The translations under genes were made by a program, and so were the position numbers. Below, one piece after another: positions 7,547 through 16,514 of a stretch of 64,000 nucleotides of DNA (the stretch's first letter is position 1; every line of letters starts with the position of its first letter). The notes beneath the pieces are model-generated. The model had not been told where the DNA came from, searched no databases, and saw only the letters and a program-made list of their open reading frames with translations. The stretch is from CAVVGB01 sp963747715 (GTDB taxonomy: Bacteria > Actinomycetota > Thermoleophilia > Gaiellales > Gaiellaceae): contig CAVVGB010000009.1 of assembly GCA_963747715.1 (NCBI GenBank), positions 434,001 through 498,000 of the forward strand, written 5' to 3'.

Positions 7547-8779
7547 GTGCGGACCGGCCTGAAGATCGGCTACGTGACGTCGCGGTTCCCAAAGCTGACC
7601 GAGACGTTCGTCCTCTTCGAGATACTCGGGCTCGAGCGGTCCGGCGCCGAAGTCGCGTTCTATCCCCTCGTGCGGGAGCGAGCAGCCGTCGTTCACCCGG
7701 AAGCCCACGCAGTCGTCGACCGCGCCCATTTTCTCCCGTTCTTGTCCTGGCCGATCTTTCTCAGCCAGCTCCACTTCCTCCGGCGTCGGCCTCGCGCCTA
7801 CTTGGGCGCCCTGGGAGCACTGGTCAAGGGCACGTTCGGCAGCCTGAACTTCTTCGTCGGAGGCATCGGGATCTTTCCCAAAGTCGCTCACGCCGCCCGC
7901 ACCATGGAGGCGGAGGGCGTCGAGCACGTCCATTGCCACTTCTCGAACCATCCGGCCGCGGCGGGCTTCGTCATCCATCGGCTCACCGGCATCCCCTACA
8001 GCTTCACGGCGCAGGGATCCGATCTCCACGTCGACCGGCACATGCTCTGTGAGAAGGTCGCCGAAGCGGCCTTCGTCGTGACCATCTCTGCGTACAACAG
8101 GGATCTGATCCTCCGTGAGTGCGGCCCGCAGTGGCTCGAGAAGGTCGTCGTCATCCACTCGGGGATCGAGACTGGTTTCTTCGAACCCTCGAACAACGGT
8201 CGCCCTCGGGGGCGCTTCAACATCCTCTGCGTCGGGACGCTGCACGAGGTCAAGGGCCAGGCGTACCTAATCGACGCTTGCCGATCCCTCTCCGAGTCGG
8301 GAGTCGACTTCGCCTGCCGGTTCGTGGGAGAGGGCAAGGACCGGTCCATGCTCGAGCGTCGGATCGCCGCTGCCGGGCTGGAAGGACGGATTCGCCTGTT
8401 AGGCCAGCGCACGCGTGGCGAAGTGCTGGAGCTCTTGCGCAGTGCGGACGTGCTCGTGACGCCCAGCGTTCCGACGAAGCAGGGCAAGCGAGAGGGAATC
8501 CCTGTCGTGCTGATGGAGGCGCTTGCAACCGGCATTCCGGTCGTGGCGAGCGACATATCGGGAATTCCAGAGCTCGTCGAAGACGGCCGCACGGGTCTGC
8601 TGGTGCCCCCGCGCGACAGCTCAGCGCTCGGGCACGCTCTCCTCCGACTGCACGGCGACGAGACGCTGCGGCGGCAGCTCGGCCGCGCAGGACGGCAGAA
8701 GGTCGAGCGCGAGTTCGACGCGTATGCCAACGCGGGTCGACTCGCCTCCGAAATCGCGAGAAGGAGGGCGAGGCGCTGA
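7547..8779 (+). CDS. GT4-family glycosyltransferase
   Basis: A 410-aa GT-B glycosyltransferase. The N-terminus reads KIGYVTSRFPKLTETFV, characteristic of a large GT4 group in exopolysaccharide clusters. HVHCHFSNHPAAAG and FTAQGSDLH form the acceptor half, and FNILCVGTLHEVKG begins the donor half. The nucleotide-sugar block is GIPVVLMEALATGIPVVASD with PELVEDG after it. GTG 7547 was chosen because GGGAGGGG lies about 5 nt upstream and homology begins immediately; an in-frame TTG at 7439 would add 36 unlikely residues. It is first in a + strand operon whose later genes overlap it and each other by 1-4 nt. The transferred sugar is unknown. Confidence 0.87.
   Translation: MRTGLKIGYVTSRFPKLTETFVLFEILGLERSGAEVAFYPLVRERAAVVHPEAHAVVDRAHFLPFLSWPIFLSQLHFLRRRPRAYLGALGALVKGTFGSLNFFVGGIGIFPKVAHAARTMEAEGVEHVHCHFSNHPAAAGFVIHRLTGIPYSFTAQGSDLHVDRHMLCEKVAEAAFVVTISAYNRDLILRECGPQWLEKVVVIHSGIETGFFEPSNNGRPRGRFNILCVGTLHEVKGQAYLIDACRSLSESGVDFACRFVGEGKDRSMLERRIAAAGLEGRIRLLGQRTRGEVLELLRSADVLVTPSVPTKQGKREGIPVVLMEALATGIPVVASDISGIPELVEDGRTGLLVPPRDSSALGHALLRLHGDETLRRQLGRAGRQKVEREFDAYANAGRLASEIARRRARR
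8761..8768 (+). promoter_or_regulatory. Shine-Dalgarno supporting a CTG start at 8776
   Basis: AAGGAGGG ends 7 nt before CTG 8776, inside the last codons of the upstream gene. There is no ATG, GTG or TTG in the downstream frame that keeps the conserved N-terminus, so this site is the main argument for the non-standard start. Confidence 0.6.
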
Positions 8780-9990
8780 AAAGACGGCTGCTCTTCTGGA
8801 CGGCGAGCGCGACACTCGCCTACACCTACGCTCTTTTTCCAGCGATCGTTGTCCTCCGTGGGCTTCTGCGGCCCCGCCCTTACGAGTCGGGGGACATCAC
8901 CCCGTCGGTGACGATCGTCCTCGCTGCACACAACGAGGCGGCGGGCATCGGCGCGAAGCTCGAGAACGTCCTCTCGCTCGACTATCCCAGCGAGCAGCTG
9001 GAGGTGATCGTCGCGTCTGACGGCTGCGACGACGGGACCGACGAGATCGTCAGGGCGTTCGAAAACTCCCGCGTCCGGCTTCTTTCGCTACCCCGGTGCG
9101 GCAAGGCGGCGGCGCTCAACGCAGCCACCGACGCGGCGAGCGGGGAGATCCTCGTCTTCTCGGATGCGAACTCGATGTACGCGCCTGACGCGCTCCGGGC
9201 CCTCATGCGGCCTTTCTCCGATCCTCTTGTCGGCGGGGTGGCCGGCGACCAACGCTACCTGGGAGACTCGGGGACGGACGCCATCGCGGCAGGCGAGCAG
9301 CGCTACTGGAATCTCGATCGGGTGCTCAAGGATGCAGAGAGTCGGGCCGGTAACGTCATCTCGGCGACGGGCGCCATCTACGCCGTACGTCGCTCCCTCT
9401 TCCGCCAGGTCGTTCCAGGAGTGACCGACGACTTCTATACGTCGACGGGCGTGATTGCCCAACGGTTCCGGTTGGTCTTCGCTCCCGAAGCCGTAGCATT
9501 CGAGCCGGTGGCCAGAACCGCCGAGCTCGAGTTCGGCCGCAAGGTCCGCGTCATGACTCGCGGACTTCGTGGTGTGGTTCTCCGGCGCGAGCTCCTCGAC
9601 CCCCAGCGCCACGGTTTCTATGCGGTCCAGCTCTTTACCCATAAGCTCCTACGGCGCACAATGGTCTTCCCATTGGGAGCCCTCGCCGTCACCAGCCCGC
9701 TCCTCTGGCGCCGCGGGCGTCTGTACCGAGCGGCAACGCTCGCCCAGGTCGTCCTCTACGGACTCGGCGGGGCGGGCATTCTGTTGGCAGACAAGCCGCT
9801 CGGGCGCCGCAAGGCCTTCATGCTGCCTGCCTTCTTCTGCTTCGTGAACGTCGCCGCGCTGCGGGCCACGTGGAACGTCGTTCGCGGCCGCCAGATCGAC
9901 CGCTGGGAGCCGCAGCGCCACGCGGCCGGACACACTGATCGGGAAGTCCATCGTGCCGAGGGGGGCGAGCCCCAGGGGCGTCCGGACTGA
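8776..9990 (+). CDS. GT2-family membrane glycosyltransferase, apparent CTG start
   Basis: About 404 aa. An N-terminal membrane segment is followed by a GT-A domain with SVTIVLAAHNE, VIVASDGCDDGTDEIV (the donor DGS/D-type motif) and ILVFSDANS as the DXD-like metal site. C-terminal hydrophobic segments near 290-370 anchor it. The protein aligns throughout with the GT2 at 13501-14703, including the N-terminal FW...AYTY..FP block, which fixes the start at or near residue LKRR. The only codon there is CTG 8776, overlapping the previous stop as CTGA. It should act at the membrane on lipid-linked or nascent polysaccharide. The next gene overlaps it as TGATG. Confidence 0.82.
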   Translation: MKRRLLFWTASATLAYTYALFPAIVVLRGLLRPRPYESGDITPSVTIVLAAHNEAAGIGAKLENVLSLDYPSEQLEVIVASDGCDDGTDEIVRAFENSRVRLLSLPRCGKAAALNAATDAASGEILVFSDANSMYAPDALRALMRPFSDPLVGGVAGDQRYLGDSGTDAIAAGEQRYWNLDRVLKDAESRAGNVISATGAIYAVRRSLFRQVVPGVTDDFYTSTGVIAQRFRLVFAPEAVAFEPVARTAELEFGRKVRVMTRGLRGVVLRRELLDPQRHGFYAVQLFTHKLLRRTMVFPLGALAVTSPLLWRRGRLYRAATLAQVVLYGLGGAGILLADKPLGRRKAFMLPAFFCFVNVAALRATWNVVRGRQIDRWEPQRHAAGHTDREVHRAEGGEPQGRPD

Positions 9991-10838
9991 TGCTCACGAA
10001 CGAGAAGACGAGCCTCGATCAGCTCGGCGTGGAGCTCAAGCGGCTTCGAGACGATCCAGCCACGGCACCCGACGCGAGCGTGGTGATCCCGGTAAACGCC
10101 CAGGAAGATCTCGAAAACGTCCTCGCGGTTCTCGGCGACTTAGCCCGTTACGAAGGCAGCAGGACTTTCGAGATCGTGCTCGTGGTCAACAACTACCCCG
10201 CGGAAAAGCCACCGCCCGAAATTGCCGCCTACGAGCGAGCAGGATTGCGCGTCGTAGCTGTTCCGAGCGTATGGCGAGCCGGTGAGGCGGTTTGCCTGAG
10301 TGCTCGCATCCCCGGGATTCGCGCTGCTTCCTCCGGCGTGATCCTCCTGTTCGACGCCGACTGCCGAATCCCGAACCCGACAGCCCTGTTCGATTGGTAC
10401 GCGAAACAGTTCGAACGGGGCGCCCGGGTCGCATACACACGCGTCGACTACTACGATCTTCGTCCGCTCTGGTCCGTGCGGGCGCGCATTGTCGCCCATC
10501 ACTTGGCACGGTGGATCAAGAGAGTGATTCTCCGCATCCCCACGACTCGCGGGAGCAACTACGCCACCGAGCGGCCGCTCTTTCTCCAGCTCTACGAGGG
10601 TGATCTCCTGACGGACGATCTCAACGTGGGACCTGCTGCCAAAGCGGCTGGTGGTCGGGTCGTCTACTCCGGCGCGCGGAACCTCAGGGTCCTGACCTCC
10701 GGGCGCAGATTCCGAGGCGGCTGGTGGAAGCTCGCGCGCTACCTCTACTACCGACTGGGATACAACCTTCGTTTGATCGGCGCCAGAGGAGAAGGGAAGA
10801 AGCGCGGTGCCTCGTACCATCGGAGCCCGTTGCGGTGA
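9990..10838 (+). CDS. GT2-family glycosyltransferase-like protein
   Basis: A 282-aa GT-A protein. ASVVIPVNAQEDLENV begins the nucleotide-binding fold, LLFDADCRIPNP is the DXD-type metal motif, and GDLLTDDLNVGPAAK lies where the catalytic ED/DD of GT2 enzymes sits. A basic, weakly hydrophobic C-terminus follows (WWKLARYLYYRLGYNLRL). It is shorter than typical GT2 enzymes and has no clear membrane helix. The ATG overlaps the upstream stop by one base (TGATG), and its own stop overlaps the polymerase start as GTGA. It should add one residue of the repeat unit; the donor sugar is unknown. Confidence 0.8.
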   Translation: MLTNEKTSLDQLGVELKRLRDDPATAPDASVVIPVNAQEDLENVLAVLGDLARYEGSRTFEIVLVVNNYPAEKPPPEIAAYERAGLRVVAVPSVWRAGEAVCLSARIPGIRAASSGVILLFDADCRIPNPTALFDWYAKQFERGARVAYTRVDYYDLRPLWSVRARIVAHHLARWIKRVILRIPTTRGSNYATERPLFLQLYEGDLLTDDLNVGPAAKAAGGRVVYSGARNLRVLTSGRRFRGGWWKLARYLYYRLGYNLRLIGARGEGKKRGASYHRSPLR

Positions 10839-12286
10839 CGAGCGTTTCGGTCTCCGAACCGGCTCTCCGCCGCCCGGCGGTCTCGCTCCGAGCGGACACG
10901 GCCGGGACGGTCGCCGTCGTCGTCTTCTTCTTCGTCTTCTACAGCAATCTCGCCGTCGTGCTCACAAGGTTCCACGGCGTTCCGCAGATCATCGCCTCCT
11001 CGGTCGCCCTGCTGCTCCTGGTTCCGATCGTGCGCGCGCTCATCGTCGAGCGGCAGCCCCTTGTAGTCACGCCCGTTCTTCCGCTCGTCCTGATTTTTCT
11101 CGCCGCGCTCTTCCTCGCCGGAATCCGTTCGCCCGAGCCGACCGTCGTCCAGAACGCTATCGGCCTTTATCTGACCGAAGGCCTCCTTCTCTACCTGCTC
11201 GTCTCGAACGCCGTCAGGACGGCGCCCATGCTCACACGAGTGATCTGGACGCTGATACTGGCTGCGGCGCTCCTGGGCGCGCTATCCATCTTCCAAGAGC
11301 TGACGCACAGCTACGCGAATGAGTACGCGGGATTCGCCCAGGTCGACCGGCTCGACGATGGCGGCGGGTTCAACATCGCACCCGAGAGCGCCGGTCAGAA
11401 GGAGCTGAGGCCAAGGCTCGGCGGCCCCATCGGGAGCGAGAACCGCTACGCGCAAATTCTCGCGGTCGTATTCCCTCTCGCGCTCCTGCGAGCGTTCCGA
11501 GACCCGCGCCGCAGGCGCCGTCTGGCGGCTGCGGCCGCGTCGGTCTTGATCGCCGGCGGCATCTTCCTCACCTTCTCGCGCGGCGCGGCGATCGCGGTTG
11601 CCCTGACGATCGTCATGACTTTGCTCCTGCGCGAGCTGAAGCTTCGCAACGTCTTGCCGGCTCTCGCCGCACTAACCGCGGTCGTCTTCTTCGTCGTCCC
11701 TGACTACGTCATCCGCCTCAGCTCGCTCGAAGGTGTCACGGCGCTCTCATCCGCCTCGACCGATTCCACCAACCAGCCCGATTCCTCGATCGAGGGCCGT
11801 GAGACCGAAAACCTTGCCGCGCTCCACACCTTCATCGACCATCCCCTAACAGGTGTGGGGCCGGGGGTGTACTTCGCCGAGTATTCACGCGACTACGCAA
11901 ACCGCCTCGGGCTCAGGTATCTGGCCACCAACCGCCGTGGGCACAGCCTCTATCTCGAGATGATCGCGGACACCGGCATCATCGGGCTCACAGCCTTCCT
12001 CACGATGGTCGGCGTCCCGCTCGTGCTCCTGTTCCGCCGCGCGCGTTACTGGCGGGATCGAGATCCCGAGCGGGCGATCATCGCGAGCTCGTTCTTGTTT
12101 GCGCTCATCGCCTATCTGGCGAGCGCAATGTTCCTGCACCTCTCCTATCAGCGCTATTTCTGGGCTGTTCTCGGGCTTGCGAGCGCGGCCATCTGGGTGC
12201 TTGGACGAGACGAGGAAAGAGCGGCCTTCGTAGGCCGAGACGCCGGTTCTATCGGAAAGCTAGAGGAGCGTATCGCCGCCGACTAG
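10835..12286 (+). CDS. O-antigen ligase / Wzy-type polysaccharide polymerase
   Basis: A 483-aa polytopic membrane protein with about eleven hydrophobic segments and one large extracytoplasmic loop. The conserved core is LTFSRGAAIA, then HTFIDHPLTGVGPGVYF and NRRGHSLYLEMIADTGIIGL, the arrangement seen in Wzy_C/O-antigen ligase proteins (Arg and His of the catalytic loop). It should polymerise lipid-linked repeat units on the outer face of the membrane after Wzx flipping. GTG 10835 overlaps the preceding stop by 4 nt (GTGA) and closes the operon. Its end overlaps the convergent gene by 4 bp. Ligase and polymerase cannot be separated from sequence, but a matching wzx and two wzz-like genes favour polymerase. 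Confidence 0.86.
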   Translation: MTSVSVSEPALRRPAVSLRADTAGTVAVVVFFFVFYSNLAVVLTRFHGVPQIIASSVALLLLVPIVRALIVERQPLVVTPVLPLVLIFLAALFLAGIRSPEPTVVQNAIGLYLTEGLLLYLLVSNAVRTAPMLTRVIWTLILAAALLGALSIFQELTHSYANEYAGFAQVDRLDDGGGFNIAPESAGQKELRPRLGGPIGSENRYAQILAVVFPLALLRAFRDPRRRRRLAAAAASVLIAGGIFLTFSRGAAIAVALTIVMTLLLRELKLRNVLPALAALTAVVFFVVPDYVIRLSSLEGVTALSSASTDSTNQPDSSIEGRETENLAALHTFIDHPLTGVGPGVYFAEYSRDYANRLGLRYLATNRRGHSLYLEMIADTGIIGLTAFLTMVGVPLVLLFRRARYWRDRDPERAIIASSFLFALIAYLASAMFLHLSYQRYFWAVLGLASAAIWVLGRDEERAAFVGRDAGSIGKLEERIAAD

Positions 12287-13443
12287 GGCCCGGCGTGACC
12301 CCGCCTCCGCTCGGCGCGTCGAAGTGCGGCACCCCTCGGAGCATGAGTCCAATCGGAGAAGCCGAACGTCCTCCCCCCGGCCACGGGTAACGAGCAGGGA
12401 AACCGCGTTCCATAGGCTCGGTTGACGAGGTACACACATTCGTTCGACCGCCGGCCGTCGAACCAATCCGAGTTTCCCGTCGTCTGCCGGAGGAACCACA
12501 GGTAGTCAAGGGCCCGGCGGACTGCTTCCTCGGCGACCTCCCAAGCCGGATAACCAGCGCGAGCAAAGACGAGCGCGGCCGGGACCGCCCCTTCCAGGCC
12601 GATCCAGGGGTACTGGGTCCAGCCGGGAGAGCAGACGTCGTCTCCGCCCCGCGACATGTCGTTGCCAATCGCTCCGTCGAGGCGGCAGCCCTGCTTCACG
12701 GCTCCCTTGTCCTGGATGCCGACCGGGTCGGAGGGGACGAACTGCCATGCATCCGAGTTCGACGTCTCCCTGACCGGGCTCGTGCGGTCGCCGCAGTAGC
12801 GGCGGTAGCCGTCCCAGAAGGTCGCAAGGCGCGCGAAGTCCTTCGTATAGACGCTGAGTGCGGCCGTGACGAAGCCCGTCTGAGCGGAGGCGTTCGACCC
12901 GGAGGACCAGTTGCCCACGAGGACCTGGTCGTCCGTGTTGTTGGCCCGCGAGGTGCGCGTCAGAAAGCCGCCCAGCCACTCGTAGATCGGACCGGAGCGA
13001 ATGCCGAGAACGTCGGCCGCGATCACGTAGGCTCCGAGATTGCGACCGATGGCCAGCCAACGGGCGCCGTCCTCGGTTCCGATCGCCGACGAGAGTGCGT
13101 TCGTCGCCTTCGTCCTCAGATCTGCTCTCTCCGTCCGGGCCGCCGCCAGCGCGCAGGCGAGCGTGTTGCCGTCGTGGGTCGAATCCTGATCGGCGACGTT
13201 GGCCGTCCCGAGATCGCCTTCCGCCACGGCAAGCACGGCCTTCCACGCTGAGCCTTCCACGGGTAACCCGCCGAGCTCGGCCGGTGAGATCCAGAGGCCA
13301 GGGCCGGGACGAGGAGCTGGAATCGGCGAAGGCGGAGGCTCGTTGACCTCGACCGGCACAGCCTCGCGTGCTATCCGGTCAGGGCGAAGCAGGTAGGCAG
13401 CGGCTCCAACCGTTGCGGCGACCAGAGCTTGTTTGCGCGTCAT
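12283..13443 (-). CDS. Exported protein, possibly polysaccharide-lyase-like, function unassigned
   Basis: A protein of about 386 aa. MTRKQALVAATVGAAAYLL looks like a Tat-like or signal-anchor N-terminus, followed by a Pro-rich linker (residues ~30-55). The rest is soluble and rich in Trp, Asn and Tyr, with NWSSGSNASAQTGF, FWDGYRRYCGDR and SPGWTQYPWIGLEG. The helical pattern and Asn/Trp/Tyr-rich motifs recall (alpha/alpha)-toroid alginate-lyase-like proteins, but I see no certain catalytic signature, so this is a suggestion only. ATG 13443 begins the signal-like segment. It is the last gene of a - strand group behind wzx and a GT2, separated by 57 bp. Confidence 0.7.
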   Translation of the reverse strand: MTRKQALVAATVGAAAYLLRPDRIAREAVPVEVNEPPPSPIPAPRPGPGLWISPAELGGLPVEGSAWKAVLAVAEGDLGTANVADQDSTHDGNTLACALAAARTERADLRTKATNALSSAIGTEDGARWLAIGRNLGAYVIAADVLGIRSGPIYEWLGGFLTRTSRANNTDDQVLVGNWSSGSNASAQTGFVTAALSVYTKDFARLATFWDGYRRYCGDRTSPVRETSNSDAWQFVPSDPVGIQDKGAVKQGCRLDGAIGNDMSRGGDDVCSPGWTQYPWIGLEGAVPAALVFARAGYPAWEVAEEAVRRALDYLWFLRQTTGNSDWFDGRRSNECVYLVNRAYGTRFPCSLPVAGGRTFGFSDWTHAPRGAALRRAERRRGHAGP

Positions 13444-13500
13444 CTCAAGGCAGTCCGGGTGCGCTTGCTCCCGCAAACGCACCGTGTCCCTGCCAAGAAC

Positions 13501-14703
13501 CTATCGTCGTGGCGCGCCGGGCGATTGGCTACCGCGCGCGTTCGGTCTCGACCCGGCCCGCTGCGGCTCCCACATGTCATCACGCGGTCGCATTCCTCTG
13601 AGCTGTTGGATGAGAGCGACGGCGGCGGCGACGTTGCTCCGGTCGAATGCCAACGCCGCCTGCAGAGGTGGCAGCCGACCGAGCCTTGTCTCACGTAGAA
13701 GCAGACCGGCGAGCGCGGCACCGTGGAGAAGTCCCTGAGCAAGTGACACGGCCCGATAGACAGGGCCCCTCGAGCGCAAGCCGGGGGCCGTCACGGCGAG
13801 CCCGAGGAAGGGGACGAAGACGAGCCGACGCAGCAGCTTGTGGGAGATGAGTTGGAACGAGTAGAACCCGTGCTCGTAGGGGTTGAGGAGATCGCGCCCG
13901 AGCCAGAAGGAGCGGAACAGGGGCCCGGTCATTCGCACCTTCCGTTCGAACGGACGGCGGACGACGGTCGCGCCCGCGAACGGATAGGAGGCAGCCTCGG
14001 GCTCGTAGACGAGGCGTCTTTGGCTGGCGATCACGCGCGTCGAGATCCAGAAATCGTCCGGCACGTTGTCGGGAACGGGCTCGAAGAGCTCCCGGCGCAC
14101 GGCGTAGATCTGACCCTCCGCCGACGTGACACTGCCGGCACGGCTCATGAGCCTACGCAGCAGACGTTTTCCTTGGGCGGCGGCCCTGCGCCTGGGGTTC
14201 GATTCATGGCCGTGCCGGCGCTCGCCTGCCACGCCGCCGACCGCAGGGTCCGCAAACGGCGCCGCGACGTGGAGGAGGGCCCGTTCCGTGAGCTTCGTGT
14301 CGGCGTCGGTGAACACGAGGACCTCGCCGTTGGCGGCGCTCGCTGCACGCGTGAGCGCCCCGTTCTTCCCCAGACGCGGGAGTGCGAGGAGGCGAACGCC
14401 TTGGCCGAACTGAGCCACGAGCTGGTTGGTGCCGTCGTCCGAGCCGTCCGAAACAACGATGACCTCGAGCAGTTCAGACGGGTATTCAAGCGCGAGCGTG
14501 TTCGCGAGTTTCTCGACGATGATCGCGGATTCGTTGTGGGCGGGCACGACGATCGTGATCGACGGCAGGGTTTCGCCACCCGCAAGAGGGCGATGCCGGA
14601 GCAGCCCTCGAAGGGTCACGAGGATCGGAAAGCCGACATACGTGTAGGCAATCCAGCCTGCCGAGAGCCAGAAGCCTGCTCGAATGGCCCGGTGCGCAGT
14701 CAC
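13501..14703 (-). CDS. GT2-family membrane glycosyltransferase
   Basis: A 400-aa paralogue of the GT2 at 8776-9990 with the same order: N-terminal membrane segment (GFWLSAGWIAYTYVGFP), GT-A core with SITIVVPAHNE and VIVVSDGSDDGTN, VLVFTDADTKL as the DXD metal site, then C-terminal hydrophobic segments. The catalytic-loop region DNVPDDFWISTRV matches GVTDDFYTSTGV in the paralogue. The GTG start overlaps the wzx stop by 4 nt (GTGA), so translation is coupled to the flippase gene. It is likely to extend the lipid-linked repeat unit or the growing polymer; the donor is unknown. Confidence 0.85.
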   Translation of the reverse strand: MTAHRAIRAGFWLSAGWIAYTYVGFPILVTLRGLLRHRPLAGGETLPSITIVVPAHNESAIIVEKLANTLALEYPSELLEVIVVSDGSDDGTNQLVAQFGQGVRLLALPRLGKNGALTRAASAANGEVLVFTDADTKLTERALLHVAAPFADPAVGGVAGERRHGHESNPRRRAAAQGKRLLRRLMSRAGSVTSAEGQIYAVRRELFEPVPDNVPDDFWISTRVIASQRRLVYEPEAASYPFAGATVVRRPFERKVRMTGPLFRSFWLGRDLLNPYEHGFYSFQLISHKLLRRLVFVPFLGLAVTAPGLRSRGPVYRAVSLAQGLLHGAALAGLLLRETRLGRLPPLQAALAFDRSNVAAAVALIQQLRGMRPRDDMWEPQRAGSRPNARGSQSPGAPRR

Positions 14704-16289
14704 TTAGAAGCACCCGCTCCGCGATCGTCGCCGAGTATCAGCCGAATGACGCGGAATCGAGCGAGCTCCGGGAACGTGTCTCCCGCCCGAAGGAGGTTCC
14801 TGCTCGTCAAGACGACGACGAGGGACGCGATTGCGGCAAGTGGCAGTGCCACCCAGATCGATGGGTTCAGGATCTCATGGAGCACGAGCAGCACGCCTGC
14901 GGCGAGGGCGACTGTTAGGTAGACAGGCGCGTGCTCGCGCTCGAAGAAAGCGATACCGGTTCCCCGGAGCAAGCCCCATTGCTTAAGGAGGTTGTGCGCA
15001 ACCAGCGTGGCAGCCGTCGCAATTGCAGCTCCGAGCGCACCGTACTCGGGCACGAGTGCGAAATTCAGCGCGAGATTTACGATCGCGGCGATGACGCTGA
15101 TGACCACGATGAAGCGAACCTTGCCGAAGACCTTGAGCGTCAACCCGTTGAAACCGAGCGCAGCGTTGAAGTAGTAGGCGACGGAGAGCACCGACAGGTA
15201 CGCCGCCGAGCCTCCGTAGCGCTCTCCGAAGAGAGTCACGGTGAGCGGCTCCGAGAGCGAGAACGTCAGCGCGAAGATCGGGAAGGTGAGCACCGCGATC
15301 CACGCCGACGTATGCCAGTAGAGGTGGCCGATGCCGGGCGTGTCCCCCCGCGCGAAAAGGCGGGCGGCCACGGGCGTGAAGAGCAGCGTGAAGCTCGAGA
15401 ACACGAGCAGGTTCAGCTGGGCTGCCGGAAGGATGACGCGAAGGGCGCCGACACCCTCGGCGCCGTTGTAGTGGCCCACCAGCAGCGCGTCCGTGGTGTT
15501 GATGACCATGTAGAGGATGTCCGACGCGAGCAGAGGGACTGTGAAACCGAACACCTCGCGCCAGGGCATGTCGAGCGTCGTCCAGTTGAAGTGGGCGAGC
15601 AGCCCCTCGCGGCGAAGCGTCCGGTAGAGGAAGAACCCGTAGAGCCCGATGATGATCGCTCCGCAGGTGACGAAGCCGGCCGCGAGGAAGATGATGCTCG
15701 CTCCGGAGAACACCAGCAAGAGAACGACGATGAGGCGAAGCAGCGGGCCGAGGATGCTCTTGCGGAAGAAAATCGCCCGCGGCTTGGCCATGACCGCGAA
15801 GAGACCCGTCGTCAGTCCGTCCATCGCCTGGATCGGAACTCCGAAGACCATGATGAGAAGGAGTGAGATCGCCTGCTCGTTGGAGATCAGTGAGCCGGTG
15901 AGCAGGTTGTGCAGGCCGTAAACGAGCAGGATGATCCCGAGACTGATCGAGAGGATCGTGCCCGTGACCATCACGATCGTGCCCCAGAGCTTGTCGTACT
16001 CCTTCTCTTCGTCGTAGATGGGGAGGAACCGCGTGATCGATCGATCGAGCCCGAACGTCGCGACACTGACGCCGAGGGCCACCAGCGAGGTGACGTACGC
16101 CCAGGCCCCGTAGTCCGCCTTCGACAGGTAGCGAACGATGAGGATCTGAATCGCGAAGTTCATCCCCAGCGAGATGAAGCGACCGCCGAGTAGGAGGCTC
16201 GAGCCGCGGATCTGCCTCCGTGTAACTTCGTGCGCGGCTGTCTCCGGCCCGCCGGTAGTGGCGGACGCCGTGGATGTACGGATGGTCAT
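14700..16289 (-). CDS. Wzx-type polysaccharide flippase (MOP superfamily)
   Basis: A 529-aa polytopic protein with about 12-14 hydrophobic segments. RQIRGSSLLLGGRFISLGMNFAIQILIVRYLSKADYGAW is typical of the polysaccharide_synt family (N-terminal helix pair followed by the 'L....YG' motif), and later helices carry GALGAAIATA. It should flip the undecaprenyl-linked repeat unit across the membrane for the Wzy polymerase at 10835. ATG 16289 is the first gene of a - strand operon with a GT2 and the exported protein. The 225-bp region upstream separates it from the divergently transcribed sulfotransferase gene and must hold both promoters. Confidence 0.88.
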   Translation of the reverse strand: MTIRTSTASATTGGPETAAHEVTRRQIRGSSLLLGGRFISLGMNFAIQILIVRYLSKADYGAWAYVTSLVALGVSVATFGLDRSITRFLPIYDEEKEYDKLWGTIVMVTGTILSISLGIILLVYGLHNLLTGSLISNEQAISLLLIMVFGVPIQAMDGLTTGLFAVMAKPRAIFFRKSILGPLLRLIVVLLLVFSGASIIFLAAGFVTCGAIIIGLYGFFLYRTLRREGLLAHFNWTTLDMPWREVFGFTVPLLASDILYMVINTTDALLVGHYNGAEGVGALRVILPAAQLNLLVFSSFTLLFTPVAARLFARGDTPGIGHLYWHTSAWIAVLTFPIFALTFSLSEPLTVTLFGERYGGSAAYLSVLSVAYYFNAALGFNGLTLKVFGKVRFIVVISVIAAIVNLALNFALVPEYGALGAAIATAATLVAHNLLKQWGLLRGTGIAFFEREHAPVYLTVALAAGVLLVLHEILNPSIWVALPLAAIASLVVVLTSRNLLRAGDTFPELARFRVIRLILGDDRGAGASK

Positions 16290-16441
16290 CCTTAGGCGCC
16301 CGGCGACGGGCTGACGGTCGCCGAATAAGTCAACAAGGAATCGCTTCCCGGTTCTTCGGCGGCGCGCACGTCACGCACTGCCCCGGTCGTGCGTCGAGTG
16401 ACACCCACGGTACTCAGACTCTAACCTGCCGTCTCGAGCCG

Positions 16442-16447
16442 TATAAC
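16442..16447 (+). promoter_or_regulatory. Candidate -10 element upstream of the first sulfotransferase gene
   Basis: TATAAC lies about 70 bp before the TTG start at 16515 in the 225-bp region between the divergent wzx and sulfotransferase genes. It is followed by CACTGTGGGGGAA, which resembles the G-rich run after the TATAAT at 7434. No good -35 hexamer is visible. I see no other features in this intergenic region. Confidence 0.3.
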
Positions 16448-16514
16448 CTTCACTGTGGGGGAACTCAGAGGGACCTGACGACGCGCGGACACGGCCCTGG
16501 AGAGAGAAACGACG

